The position numbers and the translations under genes were made by a program. Source: Cheiracanthium punctorium (taxonomy: Eukaryota > Arthropoda > Arachnida > Araneae > Cheiracanthiidae). Taken from it: a stretch of 64,000 nt of DNA. The stretch is from positions 2,418,001 to 2,482,000 of the forward strand of contig JAWZYV010012274.1 in NCBI GenBank assembly GCA_038373885.1. Direction: 5' to 3'. Below are positions 32,100-43,429 of the stretch, in pieces. The stretch's first letter is position 1. Every line of letters begins with the position of its first letter. Under the pieces are notes generated by a model. The model searched no databases and was not told the origin of the DNA. It saw only the letters and a program-made list of their open reading frames with translations.

Positions 32100-32500
32100 C
32101 AAAATGCGACCTAGTTTCTAAAGTCCTTTCCCATAAGAAAACGAAATATGGAGCAGAACTGGCTTGGGATAGAGCTCCAGAGGTTGACAACCTCTCTCGG
32201 CTGGACTGCTGTGAAATTGTGTTCCCAAATGAGAGGTCGTGCACGTAAAATCTGCTGGTGACTCCCATGTCCTCTATGTTCAAACAATACCTCTGAGCCG
32301 ATCCATTTGCAAGGTCTCTTATCTGGTTTTTGTTCAACTCCACCTAAATCGGTCCCCGAGACCGTAGATTGGAGAACCCGAGCTAAGTTGGTCTTCCACC
32401 CACTCGGGCTCATAAAATTGGAAGCAACTCTCTTTCGATCATCGCCGCCGGATCTGGCTCCTTTCTGCGGTTGCCAGAGGCCATTAGTAACAACCACAAC
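32100..32500 (+). repeat. Interspersed repeat H, copy 2
   Basis: Diverged direct copy of 30877-31290: CTCTCTCGGCTGGACTGCTG, ACGTAAAATCTG, TCCTCTATGTTCAA, GAGCTAAGTTGGTCTTCCAC and CAGAGGCCATTAGTAACAAC. Overlapping ORFs in this block are not conserved in copy 1. Confidence 0.75.
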
Positions 32501-32629
32501 GGTAGACTGTATATTAACCTAATAAGCTATGCTGATTACCCAGATGAAGGACCTGACATAAGATTTGGTGGCTATTGTCAATTAAATCAAATTAAATTCA
32601 GTCAAATATATAATGTACCCCCTTTTTCT

Positions 32630-32663
<34 letters not shown>

Positions 32664-32667
32664 CAAA

Positions 32668-33478
32668 GCACATTGGGGCTCTCTGTCACAGGTAGGAATG
32701 CCTTGAGCAGGAGACATACTAATCGGTTCTAATGTGTATTCACGAGGAGAAAACCGCTCAAAACTCCTCACCGTTAGATCGACAGCCGTACGGTAGACCA
32801 GAACTCAGGGGCTCTACCACGATGCTATCGGAGATTAACAGTGACAGATAATTCTCTCTCCCGGATAGTCCAATTCTTCGGATAAACCTCCCCTCCCAAA
32901 TGCTACCCTCCATTGGGTGCTAGCACGATGAGTGTCGAATAAAAGAAGTGAGTATTTTTGTACATGCTAGGTCAATCTCAACACTGGGACAGGACCGATC
33001 AACCAATCAAAACTCACGGATTTCTCTCCTTTTTTTTAAACAAATGCATTGTCTTCAGAATTTCCGAGGGCTAGGGAGAAATCGATCAAGGAAGGAGTGT
33101 GCTTTTTAACACGGAGGGTGAGTTAACCTTGCCAGAGAAAGGGTTTCTTTTTTGGGAGTGCTTAACACTCCATAATACATACAATAAAACACCCATCCAT
33201 CTTCTACTCTTTGTTATCGGAATGCAAGTTTTCGCCTTCATCAGTAGTGTCGGTAAAAAGCAGCATTTTTCCGATAGTGAATGCGACATCGGAACGTTTC
33301 CGACACCTTCGGAATAAGACACATTGGATATTTCTCAGATTGTGACGTCATGAGTCGGAAAGGCTTCATTTAACCGGCACGGAAAGCTTTCCGATACTAT
33401 CGTGGTAGAGCCCCTGGACTTTTCCACTTAAGCCATCTACCAGTGTCTAGTGTCTTATTCAATCGACCATTGGTAGCT
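32668..33478 (-). mobile_element. SINE family A, split by a 611-bp insertion
   Basis: Minus-strand SINE body lies at 32668-32805 (CTCACCGTTAGATCGACAGCC on the plus strand) and its head at 33417-33478 (CTTAAGCCATCTACCAGTGT and ATTCAATCGACCA). The halves are consecutive in the family-A consensus seen at 34121 and 8981, so the material between them is a later insertion. Confidence 0.75.
32806..33416. mobile_element. Non-autonomous hAT-like element inside a SINE
   Basis: Ends are CAGGGGCTCTACCACGATGC on the left and, on the minus strand, CAGGGGCTCTACCACGATAG on the right (18 of the first 18 identical, then TATCGGA shared). CAGGGG-type ends fit hAT. The 8-bp flanks (CCAGAACT and GACTTTTC) do not match, so the superfamily rests on the termini. 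Short frames inside (33086-33322 and the reverse) show no family motif. Confidence 0.7.
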
Positions 33479-33733
33479 CTTTATTTTACTTTAAAAAAAT
33501 TTTACAAAGCAAAACAACCAAATTATATAATTATACTACATTTCTTGAAAACTTTTAATCCATGTTTTATGACAAGTAACAGGACAACGCATGCCCCCCC
33601 CCTCCCAAAAAAAGTGCCATCAGTTAATCCACTAGTACTTCCATGAAGAAGTGGGAAGCAGAGCAGGATAAAAACATGGTGAAGCAAAATCGGTATATTA
33701 TTTGTTAGAGTGAGTAAATTACATAATGTTATA

Positions 33734-34037
33734 CACTCTTAATTCAAACGAGCGAAATCCGATCAGTCGGAGCGAATTTTCGATCCTTTCCGTACTTGAA
33801 AGGGCACTTCTGCTTTAGGAGCGTTTTCCCTATCACTGAGCGGAGCAAAATTTTAGGGGCGAACGTTATCAGTATTTTGGAAAAACAGAAAGTGGGGTGT
33901 GGATTTCGCGGAAAAAGAGTACTTAAAGAGCATTTTTGCGTTAATACTGTGGGTTTCGATGTAAAAAGGTCGAAACCGACAATTTTTTCTTTCACTCCCT
34001 CTTTGATCGTTATTTTCGCTCCTTTGAATTAAGCGTG
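33734..34037. mobile_element. 304-bp MITE with TA target duplication
   Basis: TA at 33732-33733 and 34038-34039. Ends CACTCTTAATTCAAACGAGC and, from the right on the minus strand, CACGCTTAATTCAAAGGAGC (18 of 20). Interior contains GGAGCG/CGCTCC strings but no gene. A Tc1/mariner relationship is likely from target site and CACT start. Confidence 0.8.
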
Positions 34038-34120
34038 TACTGCATTACTTTAAAACTTATTCGGTAATCGGTACATTATACGAAAAAAAAGTAATTTTAG
34101 TCTGTCCTTGCGTTATACAT

Positions 34121-34330
34121 GGGCCCCAGTATGGCCGAGTGGATATAGACACTGAGCATGGTAGATGGCTGAAGTGTGAAGGTCCCGGGTTCGGGCCAAT
34201 CGCGCAGCCATAGATCTAACGGTTGCGTTTTAAGCGGTTTTCTCCAGAAGTTGAATAAGCGTAAGAGAGAGAAGCGTAATAAGTCCTCCGCCCAAAGCAC
34301 CGCTTATTCAAGTAGCTCTCGAGCCCCTTT
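34121..34330 (+). mobile_element. SINE family A, best copy in the window
   Basis: Starts GGGCCCCAGTATGGCCGAGT. A box TGGCCGAGTGG at 34132-34142 matches the tRNA promoter consensus; B box GGTTCGGGCC at 34188-34197. The body follows with GATCTAACGG, GCGGTTTTCTCCAGAAG and CCGCCCAAAGCACC. Pol III transcription and mobilisation by a LINE are expected for the class. The TGGCCGAGTGG head is like leucine or serine tRNA. Confidence 0.85.
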
Positions 34331-34880
34331 GCCTTAATAAACAGTACAAAACAGTACTTGCATTGCGTATGCTCGTGCAGCGTACCTCTCTCCGAATTTG
34401 CTCCGAACTTAACATGTCCTTATAGAAATTGTTATAATACATAATTTTATATCTCACTACAAAACTGTCAATTCTTTGATTTCAAAAATGGGACAAAGGT
34501 ATTAACATTTATCCTTTTAATAAAAAAAGCTCCACGAACCTTGAATTGTTTCTGTTTTCTTGAATTGAGAGATAATGTACATTAATAAAAATACAATATT
34601 AACGTAAACTTTGTATCACAATTTTTATATGAGCAGTACACAACTTTCTACTATAATTATAATGGACTATTACAGTATTATAAAAGTTATGCTCAAGTGA
34701 CCCCCACCCTCAAAAACAAGCAAACAAACTAGAAATCTGGTAGGGCAACACCTCTCTTGGTTAGTATCAAATCATTCAAACTTATGGAAGGAGAGGAATA
34801 GCAATTATATTCAACATTTATTAACTACTCTTAAGTTTTATAATATTAATGTTCAGTAAATGCAATTAATTTTAATCTTT
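34331..34880. other. No gene recognised
   Basis: AT-rich DNA without recognised features. Confidence 0.45.
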
Positions 34881-34889
34881 TAAAACTTT

Positions 34890-35481
34890 GTGTTGTGTAT
34901 TATTTTGGGGTGATTAATAAATAGTCTCTGTCTGTACTGTTATACTTGAGAAACTTTTATTAGTTCTCCGATATCATTCTATCAGTATTTTATGATTGTT
35001 TACAGACTCGTTCGCGGCCTTTTCTGCGTCTTCCACGCAAAAAATCCTATCATTTCAGTGATTGAAAACGTTTCTTCCCATTTCTATGACATCATTTAGC
35101 AGGAGGAGCTAGATCACCAATCCGCTGGAGTACCTGGAACCGAACGAACGTCCTAGAATACCATTTTCACGCACTTACCTTAACTTGGGTGTCTTGCGAA
35201 AACGTTTCCTCCTGATGTCATTCGTAAGCTAAGTTATCGTTCGCACGCCCTAGAATTCCCCTTCCCACCTTGGAGTCAGCAGCAAGCTACACCTCAACCC
35301 CACCATATTTACGCTCTAGAACCCGTGTCTAGAACACAAAAAGAGCTGTCGTACGGTGTATTGCACGATCTCATACGTAAGTTTTATAAAAGAATTTATA
35401 TTATACGATACCTACGATACCTGATCCATGTACATAGCCTGTATGTAATTTATTAAATATAATTTTTAGGAAATCTGTTCT

Positions 35482-35515
<34 letters not shown>

Positions 35516-35520
35516 TCGAA
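34890..35520 (+). other. Possible 5' LTR and leader of a BEL/Pao-like element
   Basis: Less AT-rich than the flanks in its middle (35010-35340), ending in a run of about 26 T and then GTCGAACCCGGGCAATTT, which could be a primer-binding site just downstream of an LTR. The gag-like ORF starts 110 bp later. No second LTR lies in the window, so LTR borders cannot be set. Confidence 0.3.
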
Positions 35521-35631
35521 CCCGGGCAATTTAATTTTGGCTTCAGCTTACGTGTGTCACAGATTGGCATCCCTGCTTAGGATGGAAAATTTTAATTAAT
35601 AATCAAACAGATTTCATATTACGATATCAAT

Positions 35632-35931
35632 ATGGATCAGGCTAAACCACGACGTTCTTCAATACGAACTGTCTCTACTAAAACGGCAAATAAGCTTAAA
35701 GAATTATTTAAGTCAAACGCTACATTAACTGACGAAATTGAAATATATTTAGAACAATTAACCGATAAAGCAACGCAACTGAAAGAATGTGATGGTATAA
35801 TTTTTAAGGGTCTGGAAGATAAAAAATGTGCGCAGAAAGAATTCGATGAAGAGTATAACTCTTGTGAACAATCTCAAGAGAAATTTATAATTTTTAAAAC
35901 AAAACGAAAGTTGCTCGCTGCTTATTATTGA
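35632..35931 (+). pseudogene. N-terminal gag-like fragment of a BEL/Pao-type retrotransposon
   Basis: The ATG at 35632 opens a 99-codon frame ending in TGA at 35929-35931. The product starts MDQAKPRRSSIRTVSTKTAN and is then a charged helical, probably coiled-coil region (LEQLTDKATQLKECDGIIF, EEYNSCEQSQEKFIIFKTK). This is the pattern of the N-terminus of BEL/Pao polyproteins, which continue into a gag-like DUF1759 region; here that is missing because the frame stops. Full polyproteins of this type exceed 1500 residues. Nothing downstream to 36.1 kb continues the similarity. A small independent protein cannot be excluded but is less likely. Confidence 0.55.
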
Positions 35932-36142
35932 GTAGAAAAACGTACTTATTGAGTATAAAATTGAGTAGACTTACAGAGATTTTAAAAAGTTCGTTATTTG
36001 TAAACTATTTTCTATTCCACTTTAATTCTATAAAAGCATGATTGTACTATTTAGAATTTTATCATCGTTAGCATATTTTCAAATTACCTTACAAAAATGA
36101 AGCAAATTATATCAAATTTCTTTGTGAAGGGGGAAAAGGGGG

Positions 36143-36144
<2 letters not shown>

Positions 36145-36181
<37 letters not shown>
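36145..36181. repeat. (CT)n microsatellite
   Basis: About 18 CT dinucleotides, preceded by a GGGGAAAAGGGG tract. Confidence 0.95.
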
Positions 36182-36184
<3 letters not shown>

Positions 36185-37093
36185 CAAATTGCGTCAATTC
36201 GTCATTACGTAAAATTCAGGGAATAAAGCCAAGCCTCGATATAAACTGGTTTTGTAATCTAAGTCGTTTTGTTAGCGCGTGGAAAATCATAATACCTCTG
36301 ATGGAGAGCGGGGAAGCACATCCTACATTTAGGTAAAGACTTCCAATTCTTGCCCAATTTTCAGCTCGGTGTTGGATGGAGCAAGTATTGATTTTTAAGT
36401 GCGCGCGCGCAGTTAGGCAGCAGTAGCAAGAATACTTGCTGTATTGTATCAACTTCTGTCATTGCAGCTTCTCGTACTATAGTAGAATGGGGAGAGAGTA
36501 ATTTCGAGAAATCGGGGAACTTTTCCAAAGTTCGAAACTTCCAGAAGTCTTATCTATGTCGGGGCCTTTAGAGAGGTAATAAATCTTTAAAAATTGATGT
36601 ACTAACTACTACTTTGTATTTTATATTTTTAATTAAAAATGTTAAATTAGTTGTCACTTAACTTTTAAAATTTAGGTCTCGTATTTTTATAACGTAACAG
36701 GAAGGAAAACTTTTTTGTCAATGTAAACTATTTAATTATTTAACATTTTGGAACACAATAATTAAAAATTAATGTGGGAATATATTTTACATTGGAAATA
36801 AACTTGGATTCATTTTACTGCATTGCGCACATGTCATTGTATATGTTGATAAAAATGAATCCCCCTAATGTCATATGCAGTATCATTAAATAATAAAATC
36901 AGGAGAACACTTTTGTGAAAATATAATATAAACGAGAATTGCAGAAATTATTTCCTTTAATAATAAAAAGGCATAATACATTCTAATACTCAATTTTATA
37001 GAATATTTTATGCATATTTTATATTAGTTTGATAGTTAGAATAATACAGTCTGAAATAGTTAAATTAATTAATTTTAAAGGTATTTTTGGAAT

Positions 37094-37130
<37 letters not shown>

Positions 37131-40100
37131 TAAGAATTTCAGGTTATAAGTACGTATAAAGAATAAATTCAGTGTCGGATCTAGCCGAGGGATTAGGGGC
37201 CTTTACACCTCCTGATATCTGTATATTACTTAAGGACAGTATTTTTCTTTATTGTGCATTTTATTTAGGTCAAACAAGCTTCTCTTTAAATTAACCTCTC
37301 CCAGAAATTACGTGATTAAGGGTAATGTTTTCTCCTTTATTGAGCAGTTTGTTCATTCGATCGTTTTTAAACTAACCTCTCCGAAAAAAGAAAAAAGAAA
37401 AACTTTCTGTATCCGTCACTGAATAAGTATATATTTATTTATCTTGTTGTTTGATTCCCATAATTTCTGTCAACTATATAAACAGTTATTTCGTAAAAGA
37501 GTAATATTTTTAGATTGATGACTTGAGTTGCATTTGTTAAATTACTTTCAAATTAATAATGTACAATCATTAGGTTGTCGTTGAATACGCTTGACAGTTA
37601 TAGTTTAAACTTTTCTTATTGAGGATAAATCTTTCAAATTATACTGTTGTCATATTTTGTTTGAAATACTTTTCTAACACTTCTTTTTTTATTTTAAACA
37701 TATTATTCCCTATACAAAATATTTAATACGAGCTCATTTTTCATTTCTAAATGAAATTCCACTTTATCCCGTTTTAAAAAAATAAAAGAATCGCTCGTCG
37801 AATAGAATTAATGTTTAAAAAGAATTTTAGATGACTTAGCGTCCTGGAGTTTTATTTTGCTTACATTCCCGTTTTAACGCCCGTCATATGGCGTTGATAT
37901 TCAAAGTGTCGTACTTCCAGAGAAAACCATTTTCCCTCACGTTACAAAATATGCCACTAAGAGAGTCTAAAAAATGGCTCTCTTACTTTAGTTATGCGAT
38001 TCGGAAGTACCAAAATCTGGATTGCATAAAATGCGCAAGCCAAAAGATTGATTGATCGAGTGGGTGTAAATGGCATACACCTTTAGTTGTTTGTCCCGGC
38101 ATCTACTTACAAACATAAGAGGCCGTGAAGAATGATGAGGAAATCCGAAGTTTAAAAGTAGGGTCGGAGAAGATGAAGTATATGAGGAAAGAAAGAACTG
38201 TTGTCATTCCCATAGATTTCAGATTATTCGATTGTTTATCGCAAATTATTCACAATTTGTATTTGGAATGACAGGAGTAATTATACATTGATTGTTCTTT
38301 CAAGATTTTAAAGAGCTGTGGCGTTGTTTTAAAGCCAATCTATGAATTAAGAGAACATAGCTACTAATTTTTAGTACATCCTGGAAAGATCTTGAAGATA
38401 CTTCCTTGGTATCAAAAAGAGATTGACTAAAATGTGAAAGAAATATCAAAAACTAATTAGGAAAAAGATATTTAAAAATGTCCTGAAATTCTAAATTGAT
38501 AATATTAGGAGAATACGATGTGTGTGTGTAAACAGATTCCTGTGAATATTAAACTGTAGAATAATTATAATTTAGTTTGTGTTGAAATAAAAGTAATTAA
38601 AATAGTAGAATGAAATTCTTTTAAATTTCAGTAGGAAATTTTAAAGCAGATCCTAAGTAATTTTGTTAAATTCTTCAATGTTAATGAAGTTCTAAAGTAT
38701 ATATTATATAAATAAGAAAGAAAAACATGTAGCTTTGAAAATTTATATTTATGTACAAACTATTGGCGTTTTTGAAAAATGTGTCAATAGGTTTTACAGT
38801 TGTCCGTAAAAATTCAATGATTGAACGGTTTAATAAATAAAATCCTAGAAGTTGTTTTATTTTTATATTCCAGACTCATAAACATTTAGTGTGAAACTAT
38901 TGATTTTTAATGGAACGAAAAATCTCAGGTATTTATCAAATATTCAAATACGTATTATTTTAGCACTCTTGATCCAATCATGGCTATTGCAATATTCTTT
39001 TTTATTAAAATTTATAGCTTTCTTTCCAGTTGCCTATTATTATTTTTTGGCTCTAGAGTTTAAAATATTATTATCTTTCTCTGCGCAAAATCAGTATTTT
39101 ATAAACATACCATTTATTGTGTAAAAACAAGCTTCATTCAAATATCCATCTTCATTTATTTATTTTAATTTAATTGCAACGTGCTACATCTTTACAATAT
39201 TAGATGGCTCGTAAATCAATACTTGGTAACTAAACGCTGAGAATTTTGCAAAGTCTCTATTCCTATACACGTATGCAAGCGAGTATTGATTTATCTAATC
39301 ACAGACTACCGCATTGAGTAGCTACATTCTGAAACTATTTATTCCGTCGGAAATAACCCTAGTCTGTGTAACTGCGCTTTTATTGACCGCATACTCGATT
39401 TATGGTTGGTTTTCGAGCATACTTTAACTCAGGGTACTTTAGTCCAGTAGAGGAAAAAAGAAATAGGAAACTCTTTCAGAACATCGTTAACTTTTTCTTT
39501 CTCTTATATTTGGAATAACTTATATCATTAATCTCAAATTTCCTCGTTATATTGGCTAACATATTCGTGATAATTGTATTTGTATTCTAATTTAAATCAT
39601 GAAATTTCAACGTACACCTGCATATATATTTTTTCATACAATACTTAAACTGTATTTTTTATAAAATTAATATTTTATTGTCTATACTTTCGCTCTAGAT
39701 TTCTGTAGAATAATTTCAGCACGTAACATTAAAATAAGAAATGTTTCATTTTATCTTTTCCTGTTTCTATATGTTTTTAAATTTTTTCAATAGTTGTTAA
39801 AGAAAATAGAAAATTTTAATTTTTCAAAATTATCTTATGTTTTTCTGTATCAAGTTAGAGAATATCGTTAGAATTGGCCATCCTATTTACTTTTGCTATT
39901 AACTATTGCTTGAGAAAGACTTTGGCTAATATAAGAACGTCATTGGAAATGATTGGGAAAGCGAGCATTTTTCATGTACATATGAAATTGATAGGGCTAA
40001 AAATTTAAAAAAAGAAGCATTTATAAAAAGAAAGGAAGGAATGAAGGAAGGAAAATGCTGTAACAGTCGACTCTCGGTATTTAGGTTGTTCTTCACTGAA

Positions 40101-40430
40101 AATCGATGAAACCTGTACTAAATTGATTCAAAATTACTCAGACTAATTTCACAAAAGTGTCGGTGAAAATTGCATTGAATGGCATATATCTTATTTCTGG
40201 AATTGCATTTCAAACAAACAAAATAGTTCGTCGTAATGTTAGTGCTCTTAAAATTCACATATTTTTTTCTTGCTTCTATGGATGCAGTGGAGTTTTCAAG
40301 ATTCAACCGACGCACAGTGGAGTATTTGTGTCAAAATCCTGGCCAAAAATATTTTTCATGTGTTTTAACGTTAAAATCATTGCTGTTGACTTTTGACTTA
40401 CTTTTTAGTATTATGTACTTCTTAAATTAT
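36182..40430. other. Long AT-rich stretch with no recognised gene or element
   Basis: Apart from a short GCGCGC run at about 36402 and a (TA)n tract at 37096-37130, nothing was recognised. ORFs at 38891-39124 and 40118-40640 are short, AT-driven and show no family motif. This may be intron or old intergenic DNA. Confidence 0.5.
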
Positions 40431-40435
40431 ATAAA

Positions 40436-40560
40436 AAAGCGTGTTGTCGCCAAATTTGGCGATATATCGCTAAACGACTCGAAGTTGGTTTCTAACAAAT
40501 GTCTTGTCCGGGGAGTGTCCCTTACTGGGAAGTACTGCTATTGTATAATACCACTTATAA
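40436..40560 (+). repeat. GGCG-core repeat fragment
   Basis: GTCGCCAAATTTGGCGATAT shares the core of the repeats at 3530, 4150 and 9957, followed directly by a SINE fragment. Confidence 0.45.
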
Positions 40561-40567
40561 ATGTAAT

Positions 40568-40700
40568 ACCACGCGGCTGTCGATCTAACGGTCTGGAGTT
40601 TTGGGCGATTTTCTCCAGATGTCACGTGAATACGCATTAGAACCCCTTAAACAGCCCTCCGCCCAAGGCAACCTTCCAATTAGGCAAATAGCCGTGTAGC
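40568..40700 (+). mobile_element. SINE family A, body only
   Basis: CGCGGCTGTCGATCTAACGG, GATTTTCTCCAGATGTCACG and TGAATACGCATTAGAACCCC match the body at 17540-17680. Truncated before the B box. Confidence 0.75.
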
Positions 40701-40935
40701 TGTGCCTTAACCACATTAAAAATATATCAATGTAACACTTTAATAATACTTATAAATATAATACTACTTATCTATAAATCAATTTTTGTCATAAAAATTT
40801 TTAGATTTTTTACTTATCTAAATGTAGTTACTATAGGGATCTTAGTTTTCTAATGACTTCTGAAGATTAACTTTTTCATTCTGATTCTTTTGAACTCTAA
40901 TATTCGTCTTCACCCAGAATCACTTTTTTTTTTAA

Positions 40936-40956
40936 GAGAGAGAGAGAGAGAGAGAC
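40936..40956. repeat. (GA)n microsatellite
   Basis: About ten GA dinucleotides. Confidence 0.9.
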
Positions 40957-41033
40957 CACCATCGGCCCCCTCTGACAGAGTAGTTGTAGAGTCTCACTGT
41001 AATAAGGCTTGCTCTTTTTCGTTGGCCTTTGTC

Positions 41034-41286
41034 TAGAGCAGCTAAAAGGACATTGCTTAAAAGAAGCCTACTTGAAACCCATAAAATCTCATTCCAAGCT
41101 GGAGGAGAAAGTAATTTATTTCAAGCCAGCACTTCAAAATGGCTTAAAGAGCTAGCACGTGTTTCTGTTTACGCACTCACACTAAAATGCCCGAAGTCAC
41201 AGGTGCCAACCTTTGAGATCCAAAAATGGAGTGCTTTTGCTTTGGACCCAATTTACGACATAAATGGAAAACTAAGCTGTAAATAG
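41034..41286 (+). other. Open frame of 84 codons, not recognised
   Basis: Open from about 41029 to the stop at 41284-41286 without a good ATG start. Includes ETHKISFQAGGESNLFQAST and LKCPKSQVPTFEIQKW. Codon use is more balanced than chance AT-rich frames, so it could be an exon or an unrecognised transposon remnant. No acceptor site was convincing. Confidence 0.15.
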
Positions 41287-41644
41287 ATGGGACTATTTAC
41301 AGGACTAAGAAAGGGCAATTTTGGAATTTTTCTTCTTATAGCAATTGTAGAAATTTTCTTCTTATAGCAAATTTACATCAGAAAAATAAGAAATTACATA
41401 CTGAATTTAAAATATCAATGTTAAATCTTAGCTGAAATGAAATTTTATATACCTTTATCCAAACACTTGCACATAATTTATAGTTTATGAGAAATACAAG
41501 CGCGTATGTTTGTATTCCTTTTGCGATCACCCGTCGAAAAATTATCGAAAAAATAAAAATGGTGTTATATAAATAATTTTTTTTATAAAAATGGTGGATG
41601 TTGGGGGAACATTTTTTTCTTGGAATAGACACTCAATAGTGTAA

Positions 41645-41768
41645 TAATCGCCGGCAGATATCGCCGGTAGATAATCGCCGGTAGATAATATATCGCCGGT
41701 AGATAATAATCGCCGGTAGATATCGCCGGTACATAATAATCGCCGGTAGATTATCGCCGGCAGATATT
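41645..41768. repeat. Minisatellite with ATCGCCGGTAGATA core
   Basis: Nine or so ATCGCCGG blocks separated by TAGATA, TAGATAATA or CAGATA. Unit length alternates between about 12 and 20 bp. GC-rich cores stand out in the AT-rich surroundings. Confidence 0.95.
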
Positions 41769-42206
41769 TTCGGCTATCTCATATTGGTAGGGCTAGTCGT
41801 CATCTAAGATATCTCTACCAAAATTCCAATCCTGACGATGTTTCTCTGCACACACGGATGAGTCAGGATTTAATGGTAAAAAAGTCTAAAGGTACCTGAA
41901 GCCACTGAAATATTTGATTCAGAAAGTAAGATGAGATATTTGGTTGACAGGTGATTTTCTCCCTGGCAAGTTTGATTCATATTATATATTGTCATAGACT
42001 AATGAATTTGGAATACTTCAATAATTTAAGATTTTCATTTTAATCTGTAATAAGTATTTTTTAAATGTTTATCCCTTTTTTGTCTTTGTCTTCCTCTCGC
42101 TTAATTGTAGAGTTTTCAAGATTGTCATTTATCTTTCTGAATTTTTATTAATTTGTATTTAGAATATTTGAACATTAAGCTTAATTTTTTCACATTTTTT
42201 TAGAAT
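41769..42206. other. No gene recognised
   Basis: AT-rich DNA. Confidence 0.45.
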
Positions 42207-42208
42207 TA

Positions 42209-42402
42209 CAGTAGAAGCTCTTTTTTACGAACTCGTAGGAACCACTTAAGTAGTTCGCAAAATCGAACAGTCGGTAAAAAAGACGTTTGTAAAAACATTA
42301 CATTACGCGTTTTGGGGAGTGTATTCGAGGCCGAGGCCACTCGCTAGTGCGTAAAATCGCAAGTGATCATAAAAGGAGGATCGTGAAAAGGAGGATCGAC
42401 TG
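42209..42402. mobile_element. 194-bp pogo-type MITE
   Basis: TA at 42207-42208 and 42403-42404. Left end CAGTAGAAGCTCTTTTTTAC, right end on the minus strand CAGTCGATCCTCCTTTTCAC. CAGT start, C/T-rich subterminal sequence and ACGA inside suggest the pogo/Tigger group; ends are diverged (13 of 20). Confidence 0.6.
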
Positions 42403-43429
42403 TATTATCATAAAAACTTTCAGTCTGTATGTTCAAACTAGGATATAACGTTTTCTCAAGAGCGGATTAAAGGGGGCGACCGCCCTCTCCCCGAGAAAAA
42501 AAAAATTAATGTAAAAGATCGTATTTTAGTTCCATAAAATGGATGTATATGTCAATCTTCTAACTAACTGCCCCCACCGACAAACTAACCGCCCCCTCCC
42601 CGACAAACTTGCATTAATCCACCACTGCATTTTTTATGAATGTGTGGACATCAGTTTTCTCTTCAATCTCTTACCTTTTACTTTCGGAAAAGAGATTTTG
42701 TTCAAACTGCAACAAAAAAATCTCAAAATGTTTTTAAAAAAAGGAGCTCATCTGACCAAGATAATATATGATTTTCTAACTCATTTAAGTTCTGTATATT
42801 GAAGGTGGGAATTTTCATACTTCTGAGGTGTACCCTTTCTAAGAAATCCCCGTGGTGTACTCGTTGTACATTGCTGGTCTATTCCACAAGTCCAGGGTTC
42901 CATCTTCCTACTTGGCAAGGCTGATACAGTCTTTATCGAAACGTTATTGGCAGGTGGAAAAAATGAGGGCCAAGAATGCTTAGGAACTAAACAGTGGTGG
43001 TGGCTCCACTTTGGACTATGCTTTTCCACTCCGAGCCCATGATTTAGAGATCGTGGGGTATACGAAATATCCTAATGAAGTGTACTTTGATTCTAAGTAA
43101 AACTTGTGATAAAAACTACTGTAAAAATAACGATTTTTTCTATACTCACATTTTTTTATATCTTTTACAACTTAAAATATACAACCAAAAAATGTTTTAC
43201 GTACCATCATACGCAGGTGCATACTGATGGTATACTGAATCCAGCTTTGAAGGAACTTTTATCCACTACATTTCTGACGAGAACTGAACTTAGTCCTCGC
43301 CAAGAAATATAAGTTCTGCGTATTTGAGAATATTTTTAAAGGTAACATCACTAGTAGAGAATAGTATCTCTAGATGTGATTGTGGATGTCTTTTTTTTAT
43401 GATTATTTTAAATATATATTTTTTTTAGT
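42403..43429. other. No gene recognised; C-rich repeats near 42480-42610
   Basis: Two CCGCCC(C)TCCCCGA strings about 110 bp apart suggest a small degenerate repeat. A patch at 42830-43030 is less AT-rich and contains an 82-codon minus-strand frame without recognised motif. Confidence 0.4.

Noticed and set aside
32062..32522. Three overlapping ORFs on both strands (up to 128 codons)
   Set aside because: They lie in repeat H, whose other copy at 30877-31290 does not keep any of the frames.
33086..34032. ORF pairs of similar length on both strands at 33086-33322 and 33744-34032
   Set aside because: They fall inside two MITEs with inverted ends; composition effect without protein motifs.
41645..41768. 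CRISPR-like short repeats
   Set aside because: Spacers are AT-rich and nearly identical to each other; this is a minisatellite.
42781..43029. 82-codon minus-strand ORF in a less AT-rich patch
   Set aside because: No recognised motif, no promoter or splice sites, and likely part of an unrecognised repeat.
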